Below, piece after piece: positions 31,980-43,402 of a DNA stretch of 64,000 nt. The notes below the pieces were generated by a model. The model had not been told where the DNA came from and searched no databases. It worked only from the letters and a program-made list of their open reading frames with translations. The DNA lies in assembly GCA_026122225.1 (NCBI GenBank), contig JANEZZ010002357.1:1-64000 (forward strand), in the 5' to 3' direction. Position numbers and translations under genes: made by a program. Source of the DNA: Heloderma charlesbogerti (Eukaryota > Chordata > Lepidosauria > Squamata > Helodermatidae). Positions within the stretch are counted from its first letter, which is position 1, and every line of letters begins with the position of its first letter.

Positions 31980-33002
31980 TCAGTTTAAAGCCCTCCTGAT
32001 GACGTTCTTCATGCTGTGGCCAAACACATTCTTCCCAGCCTTTGTGAGGTGCAACCCATCCCTAGCCAACAGCCCATCTTCCAGGAAGTATAGCCCATGG
32101 TCCCAGAATCCAAATCTCTCTTGTCGGCACCACCTTTGTAGCCAGTCATTCACCTGGAGTATTTTTCGTTCCCTTTCTATCCCTCTTCTAACTACTGGAA
32201 GGATGGATAAAACTATCTGGGCCCCAAAGTTCTTGAGTTTCCTTCCCAAAGCTTCAAAGTCTGACGTGATTTATTCGTAGCTCTGCTTGGCGGTATCATT
32301 TGTTCCCACATGGATGAGGAGAAAGGGATACCTGTCAGTGGGCTTTATGAGTGCAGGCAACCTTTCAGTCACAATTCTAATCCATCCTCCCAGGAGACAA
32401 CATACCTGGTGAGTCCACAGGACTTCGCGACATACTTGGGTCTCGATCCCACGCAGCAAGGAGTCTCCCACTACTACCACTCTTCTCTTATTCTTGTTGT
32501 AGGCCTGGGTTTCATCGCCTATGTTTGACTGACCTTCAGCCTCTTGCTCACTCTCATGTAGGTTCCCCTGTGATTCTTCCTCTGCAGGCTGTCCTCCAGT
32601 CTCATCCGCAAGTACCTGGAATCGGTCCCACAGTTCCACTGCTTCCACTGGTGCGGAGTGGCGTCTAGTTCTTCTTCTCCTAACTGTCACCCTTTTCCAA
32701 GGAGTATCCTCTACTCCATTTTTCTTCACCTCAGCATTTCCCACTGCCTCATCTTGCTGTTGCTCTTCAAGCTTCTGGTCTTCCCTTTGCTGCTGTAGTT
32801 CCCCCATTCTGTCCAAGAACTTTTCGTGTTCTCTTATTCCCCGGAGGGTTGACAGTCACGGCTCCAGTCCACTTACTTTTTCCTCCAGCAGCGTGATCAA
32901 CTTGCACTTGTTGCAGGTGTAGGCCATGTTGTTCTCAGGCAAGAAAACAAACATTGCACACACCTTGCAGGTCACCACCACTGGAGAGTCCTGTCCTTCC
33001 AT
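31980..33002 (-). pseudogene. CR1 ORF1: zinc-finger-like plus SGNH/GDSL esterase domain, two nonsense codons
   Basis: The frame begins with ATG at 33002. The N-terminal part has two CxxC pairs (CKVCAMF, then TCNKCKL). A Gln/Glu-rich linker and an arginine stretch (RRRRTRR) follow. The esterase blocks are all present: VVGDS near 32465, HVGTND near 32300 and DGLHL near 32050, giving the Ser, Asn and Asp/His positions of the SGNH fold. One TGA near 32855 and one TAA near 32268 interrupt an otherwise continuous frame. CR1 ORF1 proteins bind RNA; esterase domains are known in several CR1 lineages and their role is unclear. Confidence 0.85.
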
Positions 33003-33259
33003 TGCCTCTTTTCCCTTTTTATGTCTAGCTTTGTGATTGTTCTAGACTAGCCTGTGCCTGCTCTTCTACTCAGTAGAGGTTAAAAGCAGAGTCCCACTGG
33101 TGTGGAAGTGTGTGTTACAAGACAAATAAATGGAAAAAAAGTTAGTTAAAAAATAAAATAAAATGAAAAAATGAAAACACTGACTTGCTCTAGACTCCAC
33201 AGCCCAGCCCCAAGACTTGTTCATTTCTCTCATCCTGTCAAGTGGTAAAATGGCCACCT

Positions 33260-34760
33260 TACATTCAGCTTGGATCACATAAATTCCACAGTGACTTGGA
33301 GAAGCGGGTGAGAAAGCAGTCTTCCCCCAAGACCATTAGTCATATCAGTATGTTACAAAACACATAAGAACTAGGAGAGAGATTTGTGTCAAGAAATAAG
33401 CAAGCCTCTCAGAAGAAAGAAACCAAAGGATTCATTTTAAAACCTATACCTGGCATTAGGGCAGCCTATTGAACTCGGGAAATGTTAAGATTAGATTTCT
33501 GATCTCCTTTCTTCATTATCTGCTCTCCTTTGCTTTACGACTGGTGTCTGACTATAATCTCGCTGAGGTTATGTTGAAAGCAGGGTGAGGAGACGGAAAG
33601 TTAAAGTCTGACCAGAAGGTGGCGCATAACATTCAACTATCTTTGCTCAAGAATAATGTGGGCTTCAGAATTTAGACTATGAAACCATGGTGATGGGGAG
33701 ATTAGCCCTATCATTACCACTCCAGAAGAGAAAATTTTCTCTTTGCAATAAACAGGATATGAGAATCCAGGTTCTCCCCAGCCATCTTGAGCTTTTGCTT
33801 CAATCCTGCATAAGCCATTTACTCCAAAGTAGCTCAACTGGGAATACAATTCCAGGATTGTATCTAATGGTGCAAACTCAAAATCACTTAACTCAGATTA
33901 GTTACCCCTTAATGTCTTTCAACCACCCTGCCATGCTCATGGCCAAGACAGTAAAAAGGCGGATTATTTTCAATGCACACTTGTGGTCCAAGCAGGGATT
34001 CTGATTGCATTAGTGATTGTGCATATTGAATTAGGATGTAGTCGCTCTTTCAGATTGATGGAAGATTATTTTGCACCTTAATTTGAGACAGGAACACTGT
34101 CATCACCATCATGCATTATAAAAAGAGTGCCCCTGAGTATACACAGAATGCCTTTACTCCCATCACTGACCAGTCCCACCACTAGCTCCCCATCTAAGAT
34201 CAGGGGGAAGAATTTCTAGTACAGAGGACATGAATTGAGCTGTCTATACACCTCTCAGTCTAGTAATGTAACAAGGTAATCTGCGTGTTTTGCATGCAAA
34301 CTTATGTGTTTAGCAACCGTACATAGGCAAATGTGCCCTTGACCTCCCGTCTCTGTTGCTGGTGATCATTGTTGATAGGCTCATGTTTGCTAGCTCTGTT
34401 TAGATGAGCAAAGATCCCAATGATTTCAACTGCTTTGCCACCTTCCAGGTGAGATAGAATAAGCATGGACCAATGGAAGCAGGCTACATGGCTAAGAAAT
34501 AAGCACTTTACTTGTTCTCTGCTTTATTTTGGTTGATTAACAAGCCTGATGTCCTAACTGTGACCAGCGGGTGGTTACAACCACAAATTACAAACTGTGA
34601 CTGTGTTAGTTTGGTTGGGAGTGATTGTTGGATGAGTGGAGTGCATGTGTTGAATGGTTGATTGTATATTTGAATGGTGGGTGGCTGTTGAGAGTGTGTG
34701 GGTATTTTTACAGTGGTAAGGATATGCCTAGGAAACTCTGATACAGAGACCCATGGAGGG
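33260..34760. other. Non-coding, largely repeat-free; one CTCF-like core
   Basis: No transposon was recognised. CCAGAAGGTGGCGC at 33612-33625 matches 13 of 14 positions of the CTCF core. GT-rich sequence lies at 34600-34720. Confidence 0.45.
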
Positions 34761-37700
34761 GACACCACTATTCCAGTGACTTAGGGCAGAAGGAGATACG
34801 GCAGGAGGAGGGGGTTGGGACATCAAAGTAGAATGGGCCACAGGTGTTTATACACTGTTCCCCTTCTACCCCCCCTCCTCTACTCTCATGTACCTGGTAG
34901 CTCTTCCACTGTGCCCTCCAGTCCTGCGGCGCTGCTATTTAATGCCAGATCTATCTGCAATAAGACCACACTCATTCATGATTTAATCATGGATGAGGGG
35001 GCTGACCTGGCATGTATTACTGAGACTTGGGTGGGTGAGCTGGGTGGAGTCAACCTGACTCAGCTCTGCCTACCTGGGTACTCAGTCCAGCACCAACATA
35101 GGTTGGAGGGCCGGGCGGGGGGGGGGAGTTGCCGTGGTTCAAAGAACCTCCATCTCTATCACCAAGAGACCACTCCACCTTGGAGCGGGCCTTGAGGGGT
35201 TGCACCTGGTGTTGGGCCATAGAGACAGATTGGGGATGCTGCTGGTGTACCGCCCACCCTGCTGCCCAACATCCTTCCTGACTTAGCTGGCAGAGGCAGT
35301 CGCAAGTGTGGTGTTGAAGGAACCCAGGATGGTGGTTCTGGGTGACTTCAACTTCCATGCTGAGGCTGTCTCCGGAGTTCCAGCTCAGGGCTTCATGGCC
35401 TCCATGACAACTATGGGGCTGTCTCAGTATGTCATTAGCCCAACACATGAAGCAGGGCACACCCTTGATTTGGTTTTTGCTCCAACTTGTGAGATGGGTA
35501 GTCTGAAGATTGAGGGGCTCCAAGTAACCCCATTGTCATGGTCAGACCATTTTCTGCTGAGATATGAACTTACGGTGTTACTCTCCTCCTGGGGGGTGCG
35601 GGACCTATTCAGATGGTCCACCCCAGGAGACTGATGGAATCCAATGGATTTCTGAATGCTCTTGGGGATTTACCAGTAGAGAAAGCTGGTGATCCAGCCA
35701 AGGCCCTAGCCTCACTGTGGAACAGTGAGATGCGGAGGGCCATCGACTTGATTGCACCTGAGTGCCCTCTCTGGCACTGTGGAGCCCGTTCTGCTCCCTG
35801 GTATACTGAGGAGCTGTGGTCAATGAAGCAGGCTGGACGTCGGCTAGAGCATAAATGGTGCAAGACTCAAAGTGAAGATGACCAAGCATGCTCTAGAGTG
35901 CATAATCGTGCCTACTGCGTGGCAGTGCAGGCAGCAAAGGAGGCTTATTTTGCTGCCTCCATTGCGTCCTGAAGTAGCCATCCAGAGGAGCTTTTCTGGG
36001 TGGTCCAGCGGTTCTTAACATCTTCCCCCGTAAATCGGGCCCTGGCTCCGTTGAGGACCCGCTGTGAACTTTTTGCATTGCACTTTGAGGACAAAATTGC
36101 TTGTCTCCCCAGCAACCTTGATGCTGTTGTTAGTGCAGTACCAGTCGAGGTGTCTGATACCACCATCTGCCCAATTTTGTGGGATCAGTTCCAGTTGTTA
36201 CGGCCTGATGATGTGGACAAGATGCTTGCAATAATGCGACTGACCACATGCCCTCTTGATCCCTGTCCCTCCTGGCTAATAAAAGCTAGCCGAGATGGTA
36301 TGACTGGGTGGGTCCAGGGAGTGATAAATGCTTCCCTTCGGGAAGGGGTGGTCCCTGCTGTCCTTAAGGAGGCAGTAGTGCGGCCACTCCTGAAGAAGCT
36401 CACCCTGGACCCAATGGTATTAGACAACTACCGCCCAGTCGCAAATACCTCTTTTCTAGGAAAGGTACTTGAGAGGGTCATGGAGGACCAACTGCGGGCA
36501 CTGTTGGAGGATACTGATTATCTAGACCCATTTCAATCTGGGTTTCATCCTGGTTACGGGACTGAATCAGCCGTGGTCGCCCTGATGGATGACCTTGATT
36601 GAGGGAGGGACAGTGGGAGTGCAGCCCTGTTAATTCTGCTCGATCTCTCATCAGCTTTTGATACCATCGACTATGGTATCCTCCTGGATCGACTCCGTGG
36701 GATGGGAATTGGAGGCACTGCTACAGTGGTTCCGGTCCTACCTATGGGGCTGATTTCAGAGAGTAACATTGGGTAATTATTCCTCGCCCCCTTGGCAATT
36801 TAGCTATGGGGTGCCGCAGGGTACCATCTTGTCCCCAGTATTGTTTAACATCTATATGAAGCCACTGGGAGTGGTCATGAGGGGATTTGGAGCCAAGTAC
36901 CATTGATATGCTGGTGACACACAGCTCTGTCTCCCTGTGACATCTGAATCAGGAGAGGCTGTGCAAGTCCTGAATCAGTGCCTAGACTCAGTAATGGGCT
37001 GGATGAGGGCTAATAAACTGAAGCTGAATCCTGGCAAGATGGAAGACCTGTGGGTGAGTGGTTCCCGGGTCCGGGAGATAGGTGCATTGCCTGTTCTGGA
37101 TGGGGTTGCACTCCCTCCGAAAGATCAGGTCCATAGTCTGGGGGTACTCCTAGATCCATCATTGCCGCTGGAGGCCCAAGTGGCTGCTGCGGCTCGGAGT
37201 GCCTTTTACCAGCTTCGGCTGGTTCGCCAGCTACGGCCTCTCCTGACAGGGATAGCTTGGCCACAGTGGTACAGGCATTAGTAACCTCAAGACTGGATTA
37301 CTGCAATGCGCTCTATGTGGGGCTGCCCTTGAGGCTGGTCTGGAAGCTGGAGCTAGTGCAGAACGCAGCAGCTCGGCTATTGTTGGGAGCTGCCCCTTTT
37401 CAGCATACAACTCCTCCGCTGAGGGAACTGCACTAGCTGCCTATTCACTGGCCAGGTTTAAGGGTCAATAAACTGTGTACTAGTGTACAAAGCCATAAAC
37501 AACTTGGAACCAGGATACCTGAGAGAGCGCCTCTTTCTTTACCAACCTGCCTGGTGACTGAGGTCATCAGAGGGCATGTTCCTGGTGGTTCCACATGGAC
37601 CTATGGCTCGGTTGGAGTCCACCAGGAAAAGAGCCTTCAGTGTGGTGGCCCCTGTCCTGTGGAATTCCCTGCCTTTAGAGGTCAGGCAGATGCCAACATT

Positions 37701-37925
37701 GTGTTGCTTCCGGCGCCTCCTGAAGACGTTGTTCTTTCAAGAGGCCTTCCTTGCATGACCAGCTGTGGGTTGTTAAATTCCACTTTACTGGGGTTTGTCT
37801 TTTTAAAAATGTTTTAACTCTTTTAACCTGCTGTTTTATTCTTTTGCTGTGTTGTTCACCGCTCCGAAATCTTCTGATGTGGAGCGGTATATAAATACTG
37901 TAAATAAATAATAAAATAAAATAAA
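34760..37925 (+). mobile_element. Near full-length L2-clade LINE, decayed
   Basis: Endonuclease, linker, RT and 3' UTR pieces occur in order, ending GTAAATAAATAATAAAATAA. The 5' boundary is approximate. It is antisense to DPP6. Confidence 0.88.
34900..37760 (+). pseudogene. L2 ORF2 remnant: endonuclease / reverse transcriptase with many breaks
   Basis: Endonuclease motifs are FNARSICNKT, ACITETW, VVLGDFNFHAE, HTLDLVFAP and WSDHFLL. RT motifs are LDNYRPVANTSFLGKVLERV, FQSGFHPGYGTES, SSAFDTIDY and GVPQGTILSPVLFNIYMKPL. Catalytic YADD has become YAGD near 36906-36917, with the preceding Gln codon now TGA. The C-terminus includes KRAFSVVAPVLWNSLPLEVR. Several frame changes break it into six or more pieces. 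Confidence 0.85.
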
Positions 37926-38183
37926 TGAAGAAGGGCCATTGAGCGTTGACAGCAGATTGTTCTGGCTTACTGAAGTACGAAACGTAAGCTGCTCTAAACC
38001 TAGTGAGGTGTGTGTGTTCCACGGTGACTGCTTCTTTGTGCTGCTTAAAAACCCAGCTGGGACAGAGAGTAGCTGAAATATTACTTAAAATTCTCTGAGC
38101 AAATGGTGTATGACCTTATTGCCATAGAGAATAATGGGGGGGAAAAACTGTTTGTTCCTCCTGACTTGGAATCACAGCCCACA
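37926..38183. other. Non-coding spacer
   Basis: No recognised feature. Confidence 0.4.
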
Positions 38184-38373
38184 CAGTGGAGGCTGGTGGT
38201 TCCGATGTCAGTGGGGCGGTGAATCCACTCCTGTTTTCATTCAGAACCAGTAAGAACTCTAAAGGAGCTACCCAAGGTGCGGAGCAGAACTCAGAACCAG
38301 AGTTCTGGCTGGTTCTGACTGAAACCTAGAATGGATGCACCACCCCTGACATCAGAGCTACCAGCCTCCCCTG
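38184..38373. mobile_element. Palindromic hAT-like MITE (CAGTGGAGGCTGG family), copy 4
   Basis: CAGTGGAGGCTGGTGGTTCC and TCTAAAGGAGCTACCCAAGG are answered by AGAGTTCTGGCTGGTTCTGA and TACCAGCCTCCCCTG. The flanks do not form a clear duplication. Confidence 0.8.
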
Positions 38374-38499
38374 GGCCAGAGTGTGCTTCCCTTTCAGCTC
38401 TGCAGTCCCAGGGCATCTAGCAGCTGGAGCTGAGTGTCCGTTCTGGCAGGGTGTGGGAAAGCAAGCAGCCTGCAGCTGGTCCTTCTGATACACAGTCTA

Positions 38500-38710
38500 T
38501 GTGGTCCCCTGATTACACCGTTGGTCTAGGACTGAGAGTAGCCGAGTTCAAATCCCACGCAGCCATGAAGTTCACTGGATGACCTTCACTGGATGGGCCA
38601 GTTACCTTCTCTCAGCCTAACCTGCCTCACAGGGTAGTTGTGATGATAACATGGGGGCAGAAAGAACCATCTCTGTCTCTCTCAGCTTCTTGGAGGAGAG
38701 ATGAGCTAAA
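38500..38710 (+). mobile_element. Sauria-type tRNA SINE
   Basis: A tRNA-like head (GATTACACCGTTGGTC, B box GAGTTCAAATCCC) precedes GCAGCCATGAAGTTCACTGG, GGGCCAGTTACCTTCTCTCA and CCTGCCTCACAGGGTAGTTG. Confidence 0.82.
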
Positions 38711-39435
38711 AATGAATCAACAGCAGTAATACTATGGATCGCAGGGCTTTAGGTTGCATTGATGTTACCACTGATAGCATGGGAACTATATATTTAGCAA
38801 TTTCATTTGATGCATGCAATATTAGCATAGACTGGGGATCAGAGGCATAGTTGTTCTTGGACTATGCCACTTCATACTGTAGATGAGGGATCACATTACT
38901 GAATGCTTTCCCATATATCCACACACACGCACACCTTGTAGATGTCAAGGACAAGGGTTCTAGTCCAAACGTCTGCATGACCTGTTAGCTTTCTCTGTGT
39001 AGTGTAGGTGTTTCTATGTGTTTGTGTTTCATGAAGGAGTATGTGAACCCCACCCCAACCATCCACAGCGGAAGTGGCATTGTCCACTTTTTGACAAAAC
39101 AGTTTTGTCTGTTTCTTGCCTGCTGTTTGTATAGATCAATCCTCTCTCCCTCTCCCTCTCTCTCTGGAATGTTATCTAATATATTAAAGTTTACAATGAA
39201 CAGTGGCATTTGGAATATTTACAATCAAAGGGAGCTTTCCTATTAATTGAAGTGGGATAGACATTAAATCTCAACAACTCAAACAAAACACAAGACGCAA
39301 GATCTTCAAAAGTCTTGTCTGTGCCCACATTTTAAAATTGCACTTAGATCTTTCCAAGGCTCCTCTATGCATACTTCATATGACAGTACCCTAAATACAG
39401 ACAGGAAAAAATGAGTATTTTTATGATTATAAGAT
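38711..39435. other. Non-coding, TC-rich patch near 39143
   Basis: Intronic sequence; a CTCTCCCTCTCCC run is the only notable structure. Confidence 0.45.
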
Positions 39436-41075
39436 GGAGTGGTGCCTGCTGCTTTAAAAGAGGCAGTAATTAGACCACTCCTGAAAAAGCCTAACCTGGA
39501 CCCAGAGGATGTTAACAATTATAGGCCAGTGGCCAACGTCCCCTTCCTGGGCAAGGTGCTTGAGCGGGTGGTTGTAGGACAGCTCCAGGCACTCTTGAAT
39601 GAAATGGATTATCTAGATCCATTTCAATCGGGCTTCAGGCCTGGTTTTGGAACGGAAACTGCCTTGGTCGCCCTGTGGGATGACCTCTGCTGGGAGAGGG
39701 ACAGGGGGAGTGCGACCCTGTTGATTCTCCTGGACCTCTCAGCGGCTTTCGATACCATCGACCATGGTATCCATCTGGATAGGTTGTCTGGGTTAGGAGT
39801 TGGAGGCACTGCACTACAGTGGTTCCGCTCCTACTTGGATGGCCGATTCCAGAAGGTGGTGCTGGGGGATTATTGCTCTGTGCCATGGCAATTGTGCCAT
39901 GGGGTTCCACAGGGCTCTATTTTATCCCCCATGCTGTTTAACATCTACATGAAACCGCTGGGGGAGGTTATCCGGAGGTGTGGGCTGAGGTGCCATCAAT
40001 ATGCAGATGACACCCAGCTCTACCTCTCTTTCTCATCAAAACCAGGTGAGGCAGTGGCTGTTCTGAATCAGTGCCTGGGCACGGTAATGGACTGGATGAG
40101 GGCTAACAAACTGAAACTCAATCCAGACAAGACGGGGGTACTGTTAGTGGGTGGTTCGTCTGCCCGGCTAGGTGATATTCAACCTGTTCTGGAGGGGGTT
40201 GCACTCCCCCTAAAGGATCAGGTTCGTAGTTTGGGGGTGCTCTTGGATCCAGAACTGTCACTTGAGGCACAGGTGAACTCAGAGGCACGGAGCACTTTTT
40301 ATCAGCTTAGGCTGGTATACCAACTACGCCCTTATCTGGACAGAGATAGCCTAGCTACAGTGATCCATGCTCTGAGAACTTCTCATCTGGATTACTGCAA
40401 TGCGTTATACGTGGGGCTGCCTTTGAAAACAGTCCGGAAACTTCAGCTGGTCCAAAATTGGGCAGCAAGATTGTTAACAGGGACTGGCCTGCGAGCTCAT
40501 ATTACGCCAGTACTTTTCCAGCTGCACTGGCTGCCAGTCCATTTCCGGGCCCGATTCAAAGTGCTGGTGTTAACATTCAAAGCCCTTAACGGCTTGGGGC
40601 CAGGTTACCTGAAGGATCACCTCCTCCCATATGTGCCTGCCTGGACCTTAAGATCATCATCAGCGGCCCTTCTCCGTGAGCCCCTGCCAAAGGAAGTGAG
40701 GCGGGTGGCTACTAGGAGGAGGGCTTTTTCTGCTGTGGCACCCCAGCTCTGGAATGAGCTCCCTAGTGAGGTTCGCCTGGCGCCTACATTGTATTCCTTT
40801 CGGCGCCAGGTGAAGACCTTTTTATTTTCCCAGGCATTTTAGCATTTTAGCTTTCTAAATTTTTGTCTTTGTTGTTTTAAATCTGTATTTTAAACTCCTG
40901 CACTGCTGCTAGGTTTTATTGTGGTTGTATTGTTATATTGTGGTTTTAATGTTCTATATATTTTAAATTGTTTTATTGTGTGTTGTTTGGTTTTAATTTT
41001 TGTGAACCGCCCAGAGAGCTTCGGCTATTGGGCAGTATAGAAATGAAAATAAAAAATAAAAAATTATGTTCTGTT
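39436..41075 (+). mobile_element. 5'-truncated L2-clade LINE, relatively young
   Basis: It starts within the RT region and keeps the full 3' UTR, ending TTGGGCAGTATAGAAATGAA and an AATAAAAA-rich tail. It is less decayed than the 34.8 kb copy. Confidence 0.9.
39439..40842 (+). CDS. L2 reverse transcriptase, partial but uninterrupted (467 codons)
   Basis: The frame lacks the endonuclease and opens at RT block 0-1 (AVIRPLLKKPNLDPEDVNNY). It contains RPVANVPFLGKVLERVV (~31), QSGFRPGFGTETALVAL (~61), LLDLSAAFDTIDH (~98), GVPQGSILSPMLFNIYMKPL (~155), the catalytic HQYADDTQLYLSF (~188), NKLKLNPDKTGVLLVGG and the C-terminal RAFSAVAPQLWNELPSEVR. Catalytic Asp residues are intact. Without endonuclease, 5' UTR and N-terminus it is a dead remnant; the open frame reflects recent insertion rather than selection. 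Confidence 0.88.
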   Translation: MVPAALKEAVIRPLLKKPNLDPEDVNNYRPVANVPFLGKVLERVVVGQLQALLNEMDYLDPFQSGFRPGFGTETALVALWDDLCWERDRGSATLLILLDLSAAFDTIDHGIHLDRLSGLGVGGTALQWFRSYLDGRFQKVVLGDYCSVPWQLCHGVPQGSILSPMLFNIYMKPLGEVIRRCGLRCHQYADDTQLYLSFSSKPGEAVAVLNQCLGTVMDWMRANKLKLNPDKTGVLLVGGSSARLGDIQPVLEGVALPLKDQVRSLGVLLDPELSLEAQVNSEARSTFYQLRLVYQLRPYLDRDSLATVIHALRTSHLDYCNALYVGLPLKTVRKLQLVQNWAARLLTGTGLRAHITPVLFQLHWLPVHFRARFKVLVLTFKALNGLGPGYLKDHLLPYVPAWTLRSSSAALLREPLPKEVRRVATRRRAFSAVAPQLWNELPSEVRLAPTLYSFRRQVKTFLFSQAF

Positions 41076-41747
41076 TCCTTTATGGAAACTGTTAAAATAT
41101 ATAAAAGAAGGTATGCGTGAAACAAAAGCTATTGGACTTGACAGACATGGCAAAGGATTGGGAAACTCTAAAACAGCAGTGGAAGATTCTAAGTGCACAC
41201 ATCAATATTTTGTGCAAGGCTGGCTTGATAATTAGAATGGAGACCAGATGCAAAAGGGGACAAGGCTCCCAAATCTTTCAGTAGCAGATGTGGGGAAAAG
41301 GAAACTTCACCTCTGTCCTGCAGAGGTGAAAAATCAGCAGCTGCCCAAACTCCCTGCCCTACACAGTTGCCATTAGAGGGACAGGAGCTTGGCCGTCCTT
41401 TGCATCTGGTCACCGTAATTCTGAGTTTCCGTATTATATTGTCTTTTATTTATTCAAGGATGGAAACTGACTTCTGCAGCCATATTTCTGCATAGTTATA
41501 AGATACTCAATCAAAACCATGACGTCCTGGCCTCCTCCACCAGATGTCACTGCAAACCTACGGTACTGAATGGTGATAATAATGTGACACAACAAGGATT
41601 AACAGGCTGTGGAAAACTCAGTGCTTGCTTTGGTAATCTCTCTTTGTTACTTCCCTGCCTCTGTAACCTAGGAGCAAAAATAACACAGTAATGATGCTTG
41701 GGACACAAGCTGGCACGATGGTCAACAAGAGGACAAAGAATGGATTG
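41076..41747. other. Non-coding; one CTCF-like core
   Basis: No transposon was recognised. CCACCAGATGTCAC at 41537-41550 fits 13 of 14 positions of the CTCF core. Confidence 0.4.
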
Positions 41748-41756
41748 TACACCATT

Positions 41757-42209
41757 AGTTGTTGTTGTTGTTGTTGTTCAGTCATTCAGTCATGTCCGAC
41801 TCTTCGTGACCCCATGGACCATAGCACGCCAGGCCTTTCTGTCCTGCGCTCTCTCCCGGAGCATGCTCAAGTCCATATTCATTGCATCAGTGATGCTATC
41901 TAGCCATCTCATCCTCTGCCATCCCCTTCTCCTTTTGCCTTCAGTCTTTCCCAGCATCAGGGTCTTTTCCAGAGAGTTTTCTCTTCGCATTAGGTGGCCA
42001 AAATATTTGAGCTTCAGCTTCAGTATCTGTCCTTCCAATGAGCACTCAGGGTTGATTTCCTTTAGGATTGACTGATTGGACCTCCTTGCAGTCCAGGGGA
42101 CTCGTGAGAGTCTTCTCGAGCACCACAGTTCGAAAGCATCAATTCTTCGGCGCTCAGCCTTCCTTATAGTCCAGTTCTCACAGCCATACCTTACTACTGG
42201 GAAACCATT
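41757..42209 (-). mobile_element. Short BovB LINE copy with 9-bp target duplication
   Basis: On the minus strand it begins at ATGGTTTCCCAGTAGTAAGG, equal to about 2454 of the left-edge BovB, and ends GAACAACAACAAC (complement at 41757). TACACCATT occurs at 41748-41756 and 42210-42218. The C-terminal coding frame is still readable (RKAERRRIDAFELWCSRRL). Confidence 0.93.
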
Positions 42210-42218
42210 TACACCATT

Positions 42219-43035
42219 GTAAATTGTAAATTTTAAGTTACACCATTGGTACAAATACCTATTTTATGTAAGACGTTTAACTGATGGATGCTTAGGTTCT
42301 TCTTCTCCCTCAAGCAGTGGGATATTTCAGGGCTGCCTCATTGTACAAACACAACAGAGAAAAACGGCGGTTGGGCATCCTTCCAGCATTCAAGCGTGTA
42401 TTTTAAGCCAAGCTAGCACGAGCATCCCTATTTATACTTATCTGTTTGCTTTGCCCCTTATCTAATGATGCTGCCAACTTAAAATCTTTGTGTTCCAGGG
42501 TCGCATCCTACAGGTGTAAGTAAGCCATAACTTCTCTCTAACTAGCCCTATTAATTTTCACTGAGCAGCAAGCTGCACACAGAGTAACTAAAATCCATCT
42601 CTGGCTTTTTTTGGCTGTCAGGCCATTTTCCTCAGGCACATTCCTACTTAGTTCCATGTGCTATCTGGAGAGCTTGCTTGTTTTCTGAAGTGAAGAGTTT
42701 TGAGCTTGTAGGATGCTTACCTTAACAGCCTATAATGTCAAACATGGTTCAGGAAAACTCAGTAAAGGTGCAACTTAGCAGACTAGCAGAGTTCAGAGCA
42801 GAACAAGGGAGGCTGCCCTTAACTTTGGCAGTGTCCCGCTCAAAGCAGAGAACTGGCACATCTATAAAAGTGTGCTCCCAGATAAGGTTTTGATAGCGCT
42901 ATCGCCCTGCCTCATTCACAGAATTTTACAGGGGGTCCAGGCGTCATGATCTGCCACTCGTAACGCTTCCCATCACTTCTTCCATCTTTTTTTCCTGCTG
43001 CATAAAATCCATTAAGGGGGAAAAAAGATGGAATT
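42219..43035. other. Non-coding, no recognised feature
   Basis: Intronic sequence without a recognised gene or repeat. Confidence 0.45.
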
Positions 43036-43110
43036 GCTGAGCATTTATTTATTTATTTCTATACTGCCCAATAGCCAAAGCACTCTGGGTGGTTCACGAT
43101 GCTTTCTAAC
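43036..43110 (-). mobile_element. L2-clade LINE 3' tail fragment
   Basis: TTATTTATTTATTTCTATAC, TGCCCAATAGCC and AGCACTCTGGGTGGTTCACG are the complement of the L2 end seen at 40990-41050. Confidence 0.75.
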
Positions 43111-43221
43111 TGGTAGCCGTAAGAGCAGTAAGAGTCTGGAAACATCTGGAGTCACATCCTGCCAATGCTCGGGTAAGAGTGGTTGTTCGGAGATGGAAGG
43201 TAAATGTAAGACGAGTACTTC

Positions 43222-43402
43222 CAAGAGTCATTGTGCTTTAGGAACATAGGAAGCTGCCTCATACTGAGACTAGACTGTTGGTCTATCTAGTTTTATGTAG
43301 TCCACACTGACCAGCAACATTTCTCCAGGCAGGAGCCACACCCAGAGATGCCAGGGGTCGAACCTGAGACCTTCTGCATGCAAAGCAAGTGTTCTGAGCC
43401 AA
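43222..43402 (-). mobile_element. tRNA-Ala-derived SINE
   Basis: AGGAACATAGGAAGCTGCCT is the complement of the SINE 3' end. The complement of a B box (GGGGTCGAACCTGAGACC) and of the TGC anticodon arm (TTCTGCATGCAAAGCAAG) follow at the other end. Confidence 0.8.

Larger units (their letters stand above)
28979..33200 (-). mobile_element. Near full-length CR1 LINE
   Basis: It spans a 3' end of ATTCTATGATTCTATGATTC units (complement at 28979-29012), ORF2, ORF1 and a 5' UTR reaching about 33200; the exact 5' end is uncertain. Two shorter copies of the same lineage are at 46148-47108 and 61358-62262. It runs in DPP6 sense orientation. Each ORF carries only a few nonsense changes, so it is fairly young but not functional as it stands. 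Confidence 0.93.

Noticed and set aside
39439..40842. 467-codon RT frame as a domesticated host gene
   Set aside because: It lacks the endonuclease, ends in a normal L2 3' UTR and tail, and looks like a recent 5'-truncated insertion; nothing suggests selection.
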